Of a stretch of 64,000 nucleotides of DNA, positions 21,946 to 34,354 are shown one piece after another. The notes below the pieces were generated by a model. The model had not been told where the DNA came from. It searched no databases and worked only from the letters and a program-made list of their open reading frames with translations. The translations under genes and the position numbers were made by a program. The first letter of the stretch is position 1. Every line of letters begins with the position of its first letter. Source of the DNA: Musa acuminata AAA Group (Eukaryota; Streptophyta; Magnoliopsida; Zingiberales; Musaceae). The DNA lies in assembly GCF_036884655.1 (NCBI RefSeq), contig NC_088331.1:17254001-17318000 (forward strand). The letters run 5' to 3'.

Positions 21946-24926
21946 ATCTCGGATTTTGATGATGAAATCAATTGTAAATTGTTTGATCTAATCTATATGT
22001 TAAGAAAATTGTGCAGGATTAACTATGATAGTAATAAGACATAAAGCAAATATTGTGCCGGAGTCAAGATCGAGACTTCGTTGGGAGTTCGAGAGTTTGT
22101 TGGAAGTCCGAACGTTCGTCGGAAGTTCTGTCGAAACTAACCGAGAAGTCTAGGAGCTTACCAAAGAAGCTCATCGAAACCCACCAATAAGATCATCATA
22201 AAGTCTAGGAGCTCATCGAGAGTCCAATAGAACATTACCGAAAGATCATCAGAAGCTCACCGGAAGAACAATTGACGTACCGAAACAAGAATGCCTTGTT
22301 AAATGTCTTAGTTCTTATATTTGTTGGGAAATCTTGGGGTAGACATCAGATACACAGCGGAAGAACAAGAAAACAAAATCCCTGATTCCCAAAGAGATGT
22401 TCATCGTCGTGCAAAGATTGGTGCGCAAAATCCGCGAAACTAAAAAACTACGTATATAGTAGATTGTGTTACCTAAGGAGATCGTATATCCCTGTTTCCT
22501 TACAGATATTTAGGAGATGATGAAGGAGGTTAAGCATCCTCCTCTCTAGCAGTGATCCACACAGCAGGGCTGCGATGAAGCTCCTCAAAAATCAAAGCCT
22601 GCTCTGAGGTGGAGAGGGGAAGGAGAATAGGAGAGGCAAGCAAAGGCTCTAGCCTATGAGGCTTTGAATCCCTCCTATTTATAGAGGTCCCCTGTCAAAC
22701 CCTAATGGATCCTCCCCTAGTGGGTATTGGATCTGCATCCAATAACCCAAGCCTTTTAGATTAGTGGATCTCTATCCAATAATCTCTCATGGGCTCTTAT
22801 TGGATCTCGTCCATGGGATCCAATAATTCAGGGACTTATTGGATATCCAATAAGACAAGGGCTCTATCGAATATCTCATATCCAAACCTCTACTCATCGC
22901 AATGCCTACCATATGTGTGTGACCCTCTAGGCCCAATATCGAGCTGGCCGTGAGTCATACCTGTTAGAACTTCTTCTAACTTAGTGAATTATTATCTTTG
23001 TAATAATTCACTCGACTCATCAACTACAGACGTACTAGGTTACTACGCCGTAGTCCCCAAACGATACAGGGGAATTTAATCCATTGGTTCTGTTTGTCCT
23101 CAATTACCGTGTCCCCATAGTCCCTCATCCATCTAATATCCCAAAGACCATATATCGAGCATGGTGCTGTCAGACCCATATGGTTTCTACTCGAGTCTCG
23201 CTTTAATCAGATTATCCCGGAGAACTATTTTTTTCTCAACCCGAATGACCCTGGTCAGGGATTTGTCTGAGCAAGAACACATGGGATATTCCTCTCATGA
23301 CGCCGAGAGTGGATGATCCTCTATCGACACTCAATAGCCCTCGTAAGGTCGACTACTACTCCCAATGACTAGCTGTACTAGATCTAGGACAACCAAACCT
23401 ATAAATCTGGTATCAAAGAGTAGAGCACTCATACAGGATATCCTTGGTGTCCAAGTCTAAGAATTAGATATACCACTAGGACTACGGAATCGTTGTTTGA
23501 CAATAAGGCATCATCAACCATCCAGCATTCCGTAAGCGGATCAATCAGTAAACTTATTCTCCAATGAGCACCTGTACTGTATCTCTAGTGTCCCTACACG
23601 AGCAGCTATAAGACCAGCTGCATCCATCATATGGACGGGTATATAGCACACCAGTTTGTCATGTTATCACGATGTCCCTCTCGAGTAACCTATGACCGGG
23701 ATTATTTAGGATATGTGTTTAAAGGTGAATCGATCTCATTTTCGTGATCTCATCACGATCTGATTCCCATTACACAAATCCAAGGACATCATAATATATA
23801 TGTGCATATATGCAATAGTTATAAAGTGATATATGCCAAAATATAATAAGCAAAAAGATTCTGTATCAAGTCACACGTGTCATCACTCACGTGATTGGCT
23901 TGCTGGGCACCTATGACTAGCAATATTTAGAACTTAAATTAAGTTAGGATTGAGAGATAATCTCACTAACTTAGTTAGGGGTCAAATGGGCCCTTAACAG
24001 GGCTGAATTGAGCTTTATTGAATAGCCCATTCAGCACTTGAAACCACGGTCGACGGTGGCACCGCTTGCGACTCGGACTCCTATGTGTTCTGGGTGATGG
24101 TACCACTGGTAGTTAATGCTACCAGCGGTGGTACCACCCCTATCAGGTGGTGGTACTGCCAGAGCTTGGTCTCCGAGCTCTATCAAGCGGTCATACCACT
24201 TAGACAAGGCTGTGGTACCACCTAGTGTCATAGTGACAGGAGGTGGTACCGCCCCTGTCAAGTGGTGGTACCGCCTGAGCTCGGTGTTCGAGTTCTATCA
24301 AGCAGTAGTACTGCCCAATGTTAGTGTGACAAGCGATGGTACTGCTCAGTAATTGCGGTGGTACTGCTAGTACACCGAAAAATCGGGATGAGACTTTTTA
24401 GCTCCAATTTTAAAGCCATTGTGGCCAATAAATACCCCACCCTTTTTTGCATGAAAGGGCATGAAAGTGTTAACATAATCTTGAATTCTTGGGGTGTTAA
24501 AGTGTTATAAAGGTGAGAAGAGTCCTCCCCTCCATCTCCTAGCTTTGTAACCATCCAAGAAAGAGGAGTGAGGCTTGTAAGGGTTATCTCCTAAACCCAA
24601 TAAAAGGAGAAAGAGCTATAGAAGGTGGTTGGTCTTCGCCTATTGAAGGAAGACCATTAGTGGATGCCGGTGACCTCGACGGAGGAGGAATCAGAAGTGG
24701 ATATAGGTCACAATGACCAAACCACTCTAAATTCTGGTTTGCATTTCTATTTGAGTAGTTTACATTACTACAATCTTCCTTAACTTTCTCTTTACACTAT
24801 GACGAACGCCTTCAAATTTAATATCTTTCTGAAACGGATTTAATCGAAATGAATATTTTTTGAAATCATCATTTTTTCCGCTACACTAATTCACCCCCCC
24901 TTTTAGTGCTGCTCTTGATCCTAACA
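21946..24926 (+). repeat. Solo LTR inside the R1 5' LTR, with a second LTR inside it
   Basis: TGTTGAATC start and CCTAACA end. Flanks AGATA (21941-21945) and CGATA (24927-24931) match at 4 of 5. Without the nested 1601-bp LTR and its 5-bp duplication it is about 1375 bp, a normal size. A variant TATA box CAATAAATAC is near 24426. U3 palindromes (GGTACC core) lie at 24090-24350. Confidence 0.88.
22322..23922 (-). repeat. Solo LTR of an unrelated family, 1601 bp
   Basis: On the minus strand it starts TGCTAGTCATAGG and ends TTTCCCAACA, with perfect target duplication ATATT (22317-22321, 23923-23927). It shares no palindromic minisatellite with its neighbours. Minus-strand TATA box CTATAAATAG is at 22675-22684. 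Near its 5' end are a CCAAT motif (23894-23898) and two G-boxes CACGTG (23888-23893, 23874-23879). The family is not recognised. Size and termini fit a plant copia or gypsy LTR. Confidence 0.85.
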
Positions 24927-26141
24927 CGATAGCGATAAGACATAAAGCAAATGTTGTGCTAGAGTCAAGATCAAGACTTCGTTGGGAGTTCGAGAGTTCG
25001 TCAAAAGTTCAAACATTCGTCGGAAGTTCTGTCGGAACTGACCGAGAAGTCCAGGAGCTTTCCAAACAAGTTCATCGGAACTCGCCAAGAAGATCATTAT
25101 AAAGTCCAAGAGCTTGTCGAGAGTCTATCGGAACATTGCCAAGCGATCGTTAGAAGTTCGCCGGAAGATCGTCGGAAGCTCGCCGGAAGAACAATTGATG
25201 TATCGGAATAAGAATGCTTTGTTAAATGTCTTAATTATTATAGTTAGAACTTAAGTTGAGTTTGAATTGGGAGATAAGCCCACTAACTTAGTTAGGTGTC
25301 AATTGGGCTCTTAATAGAGCTGAATTGGGCCAGATTCAATAGCCCATTCAACACTTGAATCCATGACTGGTGGTGGCACCGCTTAGTGACCCAGTCTCCT
25401 AGGTGGTTTGGGCGGTGGTACCGCCGACAGTTAATGCTGCTAGTGGTGGTACTGCCCCTGTCAGGCGGTGGTACCACCAGAGTTTGGTCTACGAGCTCTG
25501 TTAGGCAGTGGTACCACCCAGTATCAGACTGTAGATGATAGTACCGCCCAATAATGGCGGTGGTATCGCTAGTACCCCGAAATCCTGGGATGTGACACTT
25601 TTTTGCTCTAATTCTGAAGCCATTGGGATTTATAAATACCCCACCCTTTTCTGCATGAAAGGGCATGAAAGTGTTAACTTAATCTTGAATTCTTAGGGTG
25701 TTAAAGTATTGTAAAAGTGAAAGAAGTCCTCCCCTCCCTCTCTTAGCTTTGTAAACATCCAAAAAAGAGGAGTGAGGCATGTAAGGGTTATCTCCTAAAC
25801 TCGGTGAAAGGAGAAAGAGCTGTAAAAGGTCGTTGGTCTTTGCCTATTGAAGGAAGGCCATTAGTGGATGCCGGTGACCTCAACGAAGGAGGAATTCGAA
25901 GTGGATGTAGGTCACAACAACCGAACAACTCTAACTTCTATTTTGCATTTCTATTATAGTCATTTACTTACTTTGCAATTGCTTCAATTTCTCGTTACGT
26001 GGCTTTCACTACTCTACGAGCAAACAAGCCTTTAAGTCATTTTCCAAGATTGCTTTAAACGAATGAAAAATATTCAAAACCAATGATTTTTCCACTACAC
26101 TAATTCACACCCCCCTCTTAGTGCCACTCTTGATCCTAACG
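24927..26141 (+). repeat. R1 5' LTR, remainder
   Basis: Continues the LTR cut at 21945. TATA box TATAAATAC near 25631. GGTACC-core palindromes at 25370-25560. The terminus reads CCTAACG rather than CCTAACA. Confidence 0.88.
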
Positions 26142-26143
26142 AT

Positions 26144-26155
26144 TGGTATCAGAGC
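26144..26155 (+). promoter_or_regulatory. R1 primer-binding site
   Basis: TGGTATCAGAGC, intact, two bases after the LTR. Confidence 0.9.
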
Positions 26156-26190
26156 GAGGTCACTCTCATTCAGTTTGAAACCCAAGAGAG

Positions 26191-27577
26191 ATGACATTTG
26201 CCGGTAATCAAAAGGGTCATTCAATCACACATCAACCAATGTTCAATGGGACGGAATACATATATTGAAAGACTAGAATGAGAAATTTTCTAATTTAAAT
26301 AGATTTTGAATTATGGAATCTTATAGAAAATGGCTTTCAAAAGTCTTATCTTCCAATGAGTGATTAGAATGAGTTGGAGAAGAAGACTTTCACTTTAAAT
26401 GCTAAGGTTATGAATGCCTTGTTCTATGCTTTAAATAAAAACGAGTTCAATTAAGTGTCTATTTATGAAACGTCTTTTGATATTTGGCACAATCTCAAAA
26501 TAACTCACGAAGGAACTAGTAGAGTAAAAGAGTCAAAGATAAATCTTTTAGTTCATACTTATGAATTGTTTCAGATGAAGTCAAACGAGACTATTGTCGA
26601 CATGTACACCCGTTTTATAGATGTCGTCAATAGTCTAAAAGTTCTTGACAAATATTTTTCAAAATTTGAACTTGTTAATAAAATCTTGAGATCCCTTCCA
26701 AAGATTTGAGACCCTGAAGTAACAGCCATTCAAGAGGCCAAGGATTTAAATAACTTTCCTCTCGAAGAACTAATCGGGTCACAAATGACCTATGAGATGA
26801 TTTGCAATGCTTATGAAGTGCTTGAGAATAACCTTCTAAAGAACAAGAAGGATATGACACCAAGAACTCAAGAAGACTTCTTGAAAGAAAATTCAAGTGA
26901 TGAGGACTATGATGATGACTTGACACTCTTGACATGAAAATTTAAAAAAATTATTAAAAATAAATAAATTTAAAAAGGACTGTAAAAATAAAATTGAACC
27001 AAAGAAAAAATAAATTATATGCTATAAATGCAAGAAGCTGAGATATTTTAAAAGTGAATGTCCCCAAGTAAAGAAGAGGAGCCAATCATCACCAAGCAAG
27101 TTGCTCACTATACACTAATGGCTATCGGAGATGAGGTAAGTAATTCATTAGATGTAAATTTATCTTTTAATGAACTACTAAGAGCTTTTCATAATTTATT
27201 TGATGAATGCAAATTAGTTAATAAAAAATATAAATTGTTGAAAAAGGAGCATGCCTCTCTTGTTAGTGATTTTGATAGATTAAAAATTGAGCATGATGAT
27301 AGTTTAGCTCCTTGCACAAAATGCAATGAATTTGAAACGCTTAAAAGGAAAACTTTATACTTAAAGAAACCTTAGAAAAGTTTGAGGTTGGTAGTAAGTC
27401 CTTGAACATGATCCTTGCTAATAAGGGTCAAGTTCATAGAAGTGGCGGAATCGGATTTGTGAATAGCTCTCACCAAAATCCAACCAACTTTGTCAAAGGC
27501 CCTACCTTGCATATATCACCCCACACGAAATGTAACTTTTGTCGCAAACTTAGACATGTTATCTATAATGTCTGCTT
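26191..27577 (+). pseudogene. gag: R1 gag, 5' part
   Basis: ATG at 26191 in the conserved CCCAAGAGAG context. Clear gag sequence with many lesions: an early TGA within 30 codons (near 26270), a stop before the 26455 segment, TGA at the end of the LRSLPK motif (near 26707), a stop near 26936, a frame change near 27040 that damages the first CCHC knuckle, and another indel near 27375. The second knuckle begins (CNFCRKLRH) just before R2 interrupts at 27577. The gag tail resumes at 35616. Confidence 0.87.
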
Positions 27578-28758
27578 TGTTGAATCTCGGATTTTGATGA
27601 TAAAATCAATTGATGGGTTAATTGATCTAATCTATATTATTGAGTTAAGTGTGCAGGATTAACTACGATAACCAGAAAACACAAAGCAAGAATACCGGAG
27701 ACAAGTTCGATGGACATTTAAGAGACCGAAATATCATCGGAGATGCTGCCGGAACCAACCGAGAAGAAATCGGGAACCTGTTGGAATTTTCGGAAGTTCA
27801 CCGAAGAGATCGTCGGAGGTTCACGGAGATCACCAAGAAGGCTCTGCTACTCGTTAAAGTCATCACAAGATCGGGAGCTTGCTGGGAGTCCGTCAGAAGA
27901 AGTTCGTCGGAAAGCTCGCCGGAACAAGACTCGACGTTCGCGGTTGAAAACTTGCTTAGGATGTTTTCTTGTTATGTAGTTCACATGTAATTAGGATTAG
28001 GATTAAAAGATAATCCTATATCCTGATTAGGGGCCAACTGGGCCCAAAATTAAACTTGGTTTGAGCTAAATTTAAAGCCCAACCAATGAACCGGAGAGTC
28101 TGGCGGTGGCACCACCCAGCACCCGAGAGCTGGGCGGTGGCACCACTTGAATGGGCGGCGGCACCGCTAGTCCACTGTCAGTGTCAAACACTGACAGGCG
28201 GTGGCACCGCCAGCATCGGAAACCGAAGAGAATTCAAAATTTTGAGCCCAAATTTGAATCCTCTTGAGGCCTATAAATACCCCTCAAATCTCAGCTGAGA
28301 TTACAACTTTTTGAGAAGCAATTGATTGAGAGAAAGGTCTTAGAAAAGTCTTAGCTAGTGTTCACCTCCTTCTTACTTACTGAAAATCTGTAAGAGAGTG
28401 AACCGCTTGTAAAAAGTTGTAAGAGGGGTATTTACCCTTCCCCTTCAAGAGATTTGCTAGTGGAAGGTGGGAGCCTCATCGAAGAGGGGCCTCGCAAGTG
28501 GATGTAGGTCATTTGACTGAACCACTTTAAAATCGGCGTAATCTCTGGTTTCCATTTCGTTACTACTATTTTCATTACTGCAAACCTTCTTACTTGCTTT
28601 ATTTCCTCATTACCTTTGCTGCACAACTTTGTGAATACGCCTTCAAATTAAGCACTACCGAATTTGATTTTTTATCGTACGAAAGATTTGTCAAAACCGA
28701 AGTTTTAATCCGCTGCACTAATTCACCCCCTCCTCTTAGTGCCGCTCCGATCCTAAGA
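27578..28758 (+). repeat. R2 5' LTR, 1181 bp
   Basis: TGTTGAATC start; end mutated to CCTAAGA. TATA box CTATAAATAC at 28271-28280. U3 palindromic units have the GGCACC core (28100-28215). It is 80 bp shorter than its 3' partner, because it has fewer palindromic units and lacks a 20-bp stretch after the TATA box. Confidence 0.9.
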
Positions 28759-28760
28759 AT

Positions 28761-28772
28761 TGGTATCAGAGC
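28761..28772 (+). promoter_or_regulatory. R2 primer-binding site
   Basis: TGGTATCAGAGC, intact. Confidence 0.9.
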
Positions 28773-28810
28773 TAGGCTCACTCTCATATTTGGTTTGATA
28801 CCCAAGAGAG

Positions 28811-30393
28811 ATGGCTTACTCCGGCATACATGAGGGTCATTCCATCACACGTCCACCCATGTTTAATGGGTCAGATTACACTTATTGGAAGACTCGTATG
28901 AGGATCTTACTCATTTCCATGGATTTCGAGCTTTGGACTATTGTTGAAAACGGATTTCAAAAATCTTGTCTTCCGATGAGCGAATGGAATGAATCGGAGA
29001 ATAAGGTTTTTGCTTTAAACGCAAAGGCTATGAATGCCTTGTTTTGTGCACTAGACAAAAATGAATTTAATCGTGTTTCAATTTGTGATTCGGCTTTTGA
29101 TATTTGGAGAACTCTTGAGGTCACTCATGAAGGCACTAGCTGAGTGAAAGAGTCCAAAATCAACATCCTTGTGCACTCTTACGAACTTTTCCGAATGAAA
29201 CCAAATGAGTCCATCGGAGACATGTACACCCGGTTCACGGATGTCATCAATGGACTCAAAGCTCTTGGTAAAGATTTTACTAACTTTGAACTAGTAACTA
29301 AAATCTTAAGATCCCTCCCTAAAAGTTGGGATCCAAAAGTTACGGCCATTCAAGAGGCCAAAGAACTTAAAACATTCCCTCTTGAAGAACTCATTGGGTC
29401 TCTAATGACCTACGAAATAACATGCCAAGCTCATGACGAGCTCGAGAACCCCCTTCCAAAGAACAAGAAGGATATGGTACTCACATCACAAGAAGACCAC
29501 TTGAAAGGAACATTAAGTGATAAGGACAGTGACAATGACATTGCACTTTTGACTCAAAAATTTAAAAAATATTTAAGAAAGAATAAATTTAAAAATAATA
29601 TAAAAAATAAATTCGAACACAAGAAGGACCAAGTAATTTGCTATGAGTGAAAAAAACCGGGACACTACAAGAATGATTGTCCTCAAGCTAAAAAGATAAC
29701 ATCAAAGAAGAAGGCGCTCAAGGCAACGTGGGATGATTCAAGCGCGTCCGAAGAAGAGGTGTCCAACACCGAGCAAGTTGCTCATTACGCCCTAATGGCC
29801 ATCGGAGAAGAGGTAACGGATTTAATTGATGCAGATTTACCTTATCATGAATTATTAAATGCTTTCCATGAGTTATTTGATGAATGTAATACAATTAGTA
29901 GAAAATACAAATTGCTAAAAAAGGAGCATGATAGTCTCACTTGTGATATCGATAAATTAAAAATTGAATATCATGATAGTTTAGCTCCATGTATAAAATG
30001 CCATGATCTAGAATCTCTCCAAAAGGAGAACTTGCTACTTAAGGACACCTTGAAGAAATTCGAGGTTGGTAGCAAATCTTTGAACATGATCCTTACAAAT
30101 AAGGGTCACGTTCCTAAAAGAAGTGGAATCAGATTTATGAGAAGTCCTCACCAAAATCCAACCACCTTCATTAAAGGCCCCACTTACATGTTCGGCACCA
30201 AAGCAATTGCAACTTTTGTTGCAAATATAGACATAAAACTTATAAATGTCCATTCAAGAAAAGTAGTCCGAACAAACTAATTTGGGTTCCTAAAGGAACC
30301 ATGATCAATTCTATGCAATATGATGAACAAGTTAAATCAGTTTTTAAGGCACCCAAAAGAAAATGGGTACCTAAAAATAATCCATTCTTGTAG
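28811..30393 (+). pseudogene. gag: R2 gag, disrupted
   Basis: Starts MAYSGIHEGHSITRPPMFNG. It is in one frame to about 30180 except for TGA at 29141-29143 (position of an Arg in RA) and TGA at 29648-29650, which replaces the second Cys of the first CCHC knuckle (CYE-stop). A one-base loss near 30183 shifts the frame before the second knuckle, which is still legible (CNFCCKYRHKTYKC). It ends in TTG-TAG-AAA (30391-30393), as in RA. Confidence 0.9.
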
Positions 30394-33300
30394 AAACATA
30401 CACCATCACAAGCTAGGAGCAAGAGATGGTATCTAGATTGTGGATGCTCAAAACATATGACTGGAGATCCATCTCATTTCTCTATGCTCACTAGCAAAGA
30501 AGAAGGGTACGTCACTTTTGGAGACAACAACCAAGGCAAAATCATTGGCAAGGGAACCATAGGTAACAAATTAAAATTTTCTATTGATGATGTCTTACTA
30601 GTTGATGGATTGAAACATAATCTCTTGAGTGTTAGTCAATTATTCGATAAAGGTTATATCGTTAGATTTGAATCAAATGTGTGTATTATTGAAAAACCAA
30701 ATCATAACATAACTATGATTGCATTAAAACAAAATAATGTCTACACCATCAACCTTGATGAACTAAGTAATGAAATGTGCTTCTCCGCTTTAAATGATGA
30801 TGCTTGGCTTTGGCATAGGAGACTAGGCCATGCAAGTAAGAAACTAATATCTAAGATCTCATCTAGAGAATTAGTGTGAGAAATTCCAAATATAAAGTTT
30901 ATAAAGGACAAAGTATGCGATGCATGTCAATTAGGTAAACAAATAAAAACCAGTTTTAAACCAAAAACTCAAATTAGCACCACTAGACCATTGCAATTGA
31001 TTCATTTGGACTTATTTGGACTAATTGACACGAAAAGTCTAGGAGGAAGCAAATATGCGTTTGTAATTGTGGATGACTATACTAGATATAGTTGGACCTA
31101 TTTCTTAGCTCACAAAAGTGATTGTTTCAAGTGTTTCTCTAAATTTTGTAAACTCACTCAAAATGAAAAAGATTTCATGATTTCATCAATTTAGAGTGAT
31201 CACGGTGGCGAATTTCAAAACCGTGACTTTCAAAATTTTTGTGAAGTTAATGGATATAATCACAACTTCTCCACTCCGAGGAATCCCCAACAAAATAGTG
31301 TAGTTGAAAGAAAAAATAGAAACCTACAAGAAATGGCAAGAACGATGTTAAATGAACATAGTCTACCCAAGTATTTTTGGGCCGAAGCTATAAATACGAC
31401 TTGTTATATCATGAATAGGGTCCTAATAAGACCATCCCTATCAAAAACTCCCTATGAATTATGGAAAAATAAAAAACCAAATATTTCCTATTTTAAAGTT
31501 TTCGGTTGTAAATGCTTTATTTTGAATGAAAGGAATGGTTTAGGAAAATTTGATGCTAAATCCGATGAAGGCATCTTTCTTGGTTACTCTTCCGTTTCTA
31601 AGGCTTTTCGGGTTTTTAACAAAAGAACCTTAGTAATAGAAGAGTCTATTCATGTAGTTTTTAATGAAATTTCTAATTTAAAGAAATATGATTTTGATGA
31701 TGATCTTGGTTTTGATAATTTGAATTTAAATAAACCCCCTCCTCAAAATAGCAACTTGGATGCACCTTCTTCCGAAATTTCCTTACCCAAGGAATGGAAG
31801 TATATAGATGCTCATCCAAAGGAGCTAATTATAGGAGATACATCAAAAGGGGTTCAAACTCGTTCCTCTTTCAATAATTTTTGTGCTAACACCGCCTTCC
31901 TTTCTCAAATCGAACCTAAATGCATTGACGAGGCCATAAAAGATGATTTTTGGGTTATTGCAATGCAAGAGGAATTGAATCAATTTGAGAGGAATAAGGT
32001 ATCGAAGCTTGTTCCTAGACCTAGTGACCATTTAGTCATTGGTACTAAATGGGTCTTTAGAAACAAGCAAGACGAAAATGGTATCGTGGTTAGAAACAAG
32101 GCTAGATTAGTGGCCAAAGGTTTCAACCAAGAAGAAGGTATCGATTACGAGAAACCTTCGCTCCCATGGCTTGATTAGAAGCCATAAGGATGCTCCTTGC
32201 CTATGCTAGTAGTAATAATTTTAAACTGTTTCAAATGGATGTCAAAAGTGCTTTCTTGAATGGTTTTATTTCCGAAGAAGTATATGTCGAACAACCTCTT
32301 GGATTTGAAAATTCTCTTCTTCCTAATCATGTATTCAAATTGACTAAGGCTCTCTATGGCTTGAAACAAGCTCCTAGAGCTTGGTATGTAAGGCTTAGTT
32401 CCTTTCTTATTTTAAATAATTTTACCAAAGGCAAGGTTGATACTACATTGTTTATTAAATATTTTGAAAATAATTTTCTTATTATGTAAATTTATGTTGA
32501 CGATATTATTTTTGGCTCCTCAGATGAATCACTGTGTGAATTATTTGCCAATTGTATGAGTCATGAATTTGAAATGAGTTTAATGGGTGAATTAACTTTC
32601 TTTTTAGGATTACAAATCAAACAACTTAGTGATGGCATATTTCTTAACCAATCTAAAAATACTTTAGAATTGTTAAAACGATTTAACATGGATAATTCAA
32701 AAGCAATAAGCACCCCTATGAGTACTTCGACTAAGTTAGATATGGATGAAAATAGTGAAAATTTTGATAAAAAAACATATAGGGGAATGATAGGTAGTCT
32801 ACTCTACCTCACTACGACTAGACCGGATATTATGTTTAGTGTAGAACTTTGCGCTAGGTTTCAATCTAATCCTAAATTATCTCATCTTAAGAGTGTTAAA
32901 AGATTATTTAGGTATCTTAAAGGAACTCCAAATTTTGTATTGTGGTATCCAAAATCTGAAAATTTCGATTTAATAGCTTATGCAGATGCCGATTTTGGCG
33001 GATGCAGGATAGATAGAAAAAATACATCCGAAACATGCCAATTTTTAGGACATGCACTTGTTTCTTGGACTTCCAAGAAACAAAATTCAGTTGCACTATC
33101 TACGGCGGAAGCCGAATACATTGCTGCAAGTGCATGCTGTGCACAAGTTGTTTGGATGAAAAATACATTAGAAGACTATGGAATTCACGTCAAAAATGTT
33201 CCCATAAAATGTGATAATACTAGTGCCATATGCCTCACCAAAAATCCAATTCAGCACTCTAGAACTAAGCACATCGATGTTAGGCATCATTTCATACGTG

Positions 33301-33437
33301 ATCATGTCCTTAACAATAATGTTGTTCTAGAATTCATTGACACAAAGCATCAATTAGCAGATATATTTACAAAAGCTTTGAATGAAGACCAATTTGAATT
33401 CATTAGAAGGGAATTAGGTATGTTAAATTGTCCCTAA
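30394..33437 (+). pseudogene. pol: R2 pol, disrupted
   Basis: Protease WYLDCGCSKHMTGD (Asp present, but the usual Ser of DSG is Cys), integrase zinc region with HRRLGH, the LDLFGL segment, SDHGGEF and the catalytic Glu, then RT and RNase H (DADFGG, TAEAEY, HIDVRHHFIRD). Lesions: TGA near 30877, TAG near 31192, a one-base deletion near 32150 (YEKPS) and TAA at 32487-32489 just before the YVDD box. Otherwise the frame is long and clean. RNase H from 32556 to the stop at 33437 is intact. Confidence 0.9.
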
Positions 33438-34340
33438 GAATAAACTTGTTTGAATGGATTTTCCGTAAAGTTTTTCATCCTCTCTCCGTTCCTCGGTGAA
33501 TTTGATCCTTCTCTTTCGATTCTAAATGAAACATTAAATTACCTTATTCTATCTTGAGTCAAACACCGCTCCCATCTGATCAAGCATGATTTTATGACAT
33601 TTTGTGAATCTTGAAATTGATTTTGATGGCTTGATTATGAGTTTCAAGTTGACGATTTGAATTTGAATGAGTTTGTATTCGATTTATGATCTTGACTTAT
33701 TGGAGTTACTACTTGAAATTTTTTTTAATCACAATCTCTTCTTTGTACATCTATAATTTTTGTTATTTATAGAAAGAAGAGATTTAATAAAATGGATGAA
33801 TGCTGAATTTTCCTTTAAGATGAACTCTATGTAGATATTTTAGCACACTTAATTTTGAATGATGAATTTTTGTATGATCAATGCTGAATTCCTGATGTTA
33901 TTATGTGCTTCAAGTCTCATTCCCTTTTTGTTGATGACAAAGGGGGAGAAGTGATGACTAAGTGATGACTTATACCATTTCGATAGCATGACTTAATGAA
34001 AATGTCTTATGCGCATCGATAACATGACTAATATGAATTACAAAAGCTTGTGTGATATGAATGTCTTATATGCCTTGCAAAATCTTTGAGAATATCGCAA
34101 GACTGATTGATCATATTGAAAGCATGCCTTACATTTATATCATTCGACTTGAAAATGATTTTCATTGAAGTTTGGTATTTACTATTGCTTAATGAGAATA
34201 ACGATAAGTTCTACGATTAGAACTTATCGGTTTATGCTTGAATTCAATGGACGAAATTCAAGTGTTTTCATCTTCTCATAATATGGCATATAGATAGGGG
34301 GAGTTATGTTTAACTCCGTCATCAATTGATTGTCATCATC
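33438..34340 (+). other. R2 3' untranslated region
   Basis: AT-rich noncoding DNA of 0.9 kb. The second purine motif TTGATGACAAAGGGGGAGAA is at 33931-33950, about 390 bp before the terminal tract. I see no env-like frame, although some SIRE elements carry one here. Confidence 0.8.
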
Positions 34341-34354
34341 AAAAAGGGGGAGAT
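34341..34354 (+). promoter_or_regulatory. R2 polypurine tract
   Basis: AAAAAGGGGGAGAT immediately before the 3' LTR; expected plus-strand primer site. Confidence 0.9.

Noticed and set aside
22322..23922. A DNA transposon or host gene fragment
   Set aside because: TG...CA ends, 5-bp duplication ATATT and a TATA box on the minus strand fit a solo LTR; no terminal inverted repeat beyond the dinucleotides.
24090..24350. Regularly spaced palindromic repeats resembling a CRISPR array
   Set aside because: The units are short, imperfect and unevenly spaced, and sit in LTR U3 of a plant retrotransposon; no cas gene.
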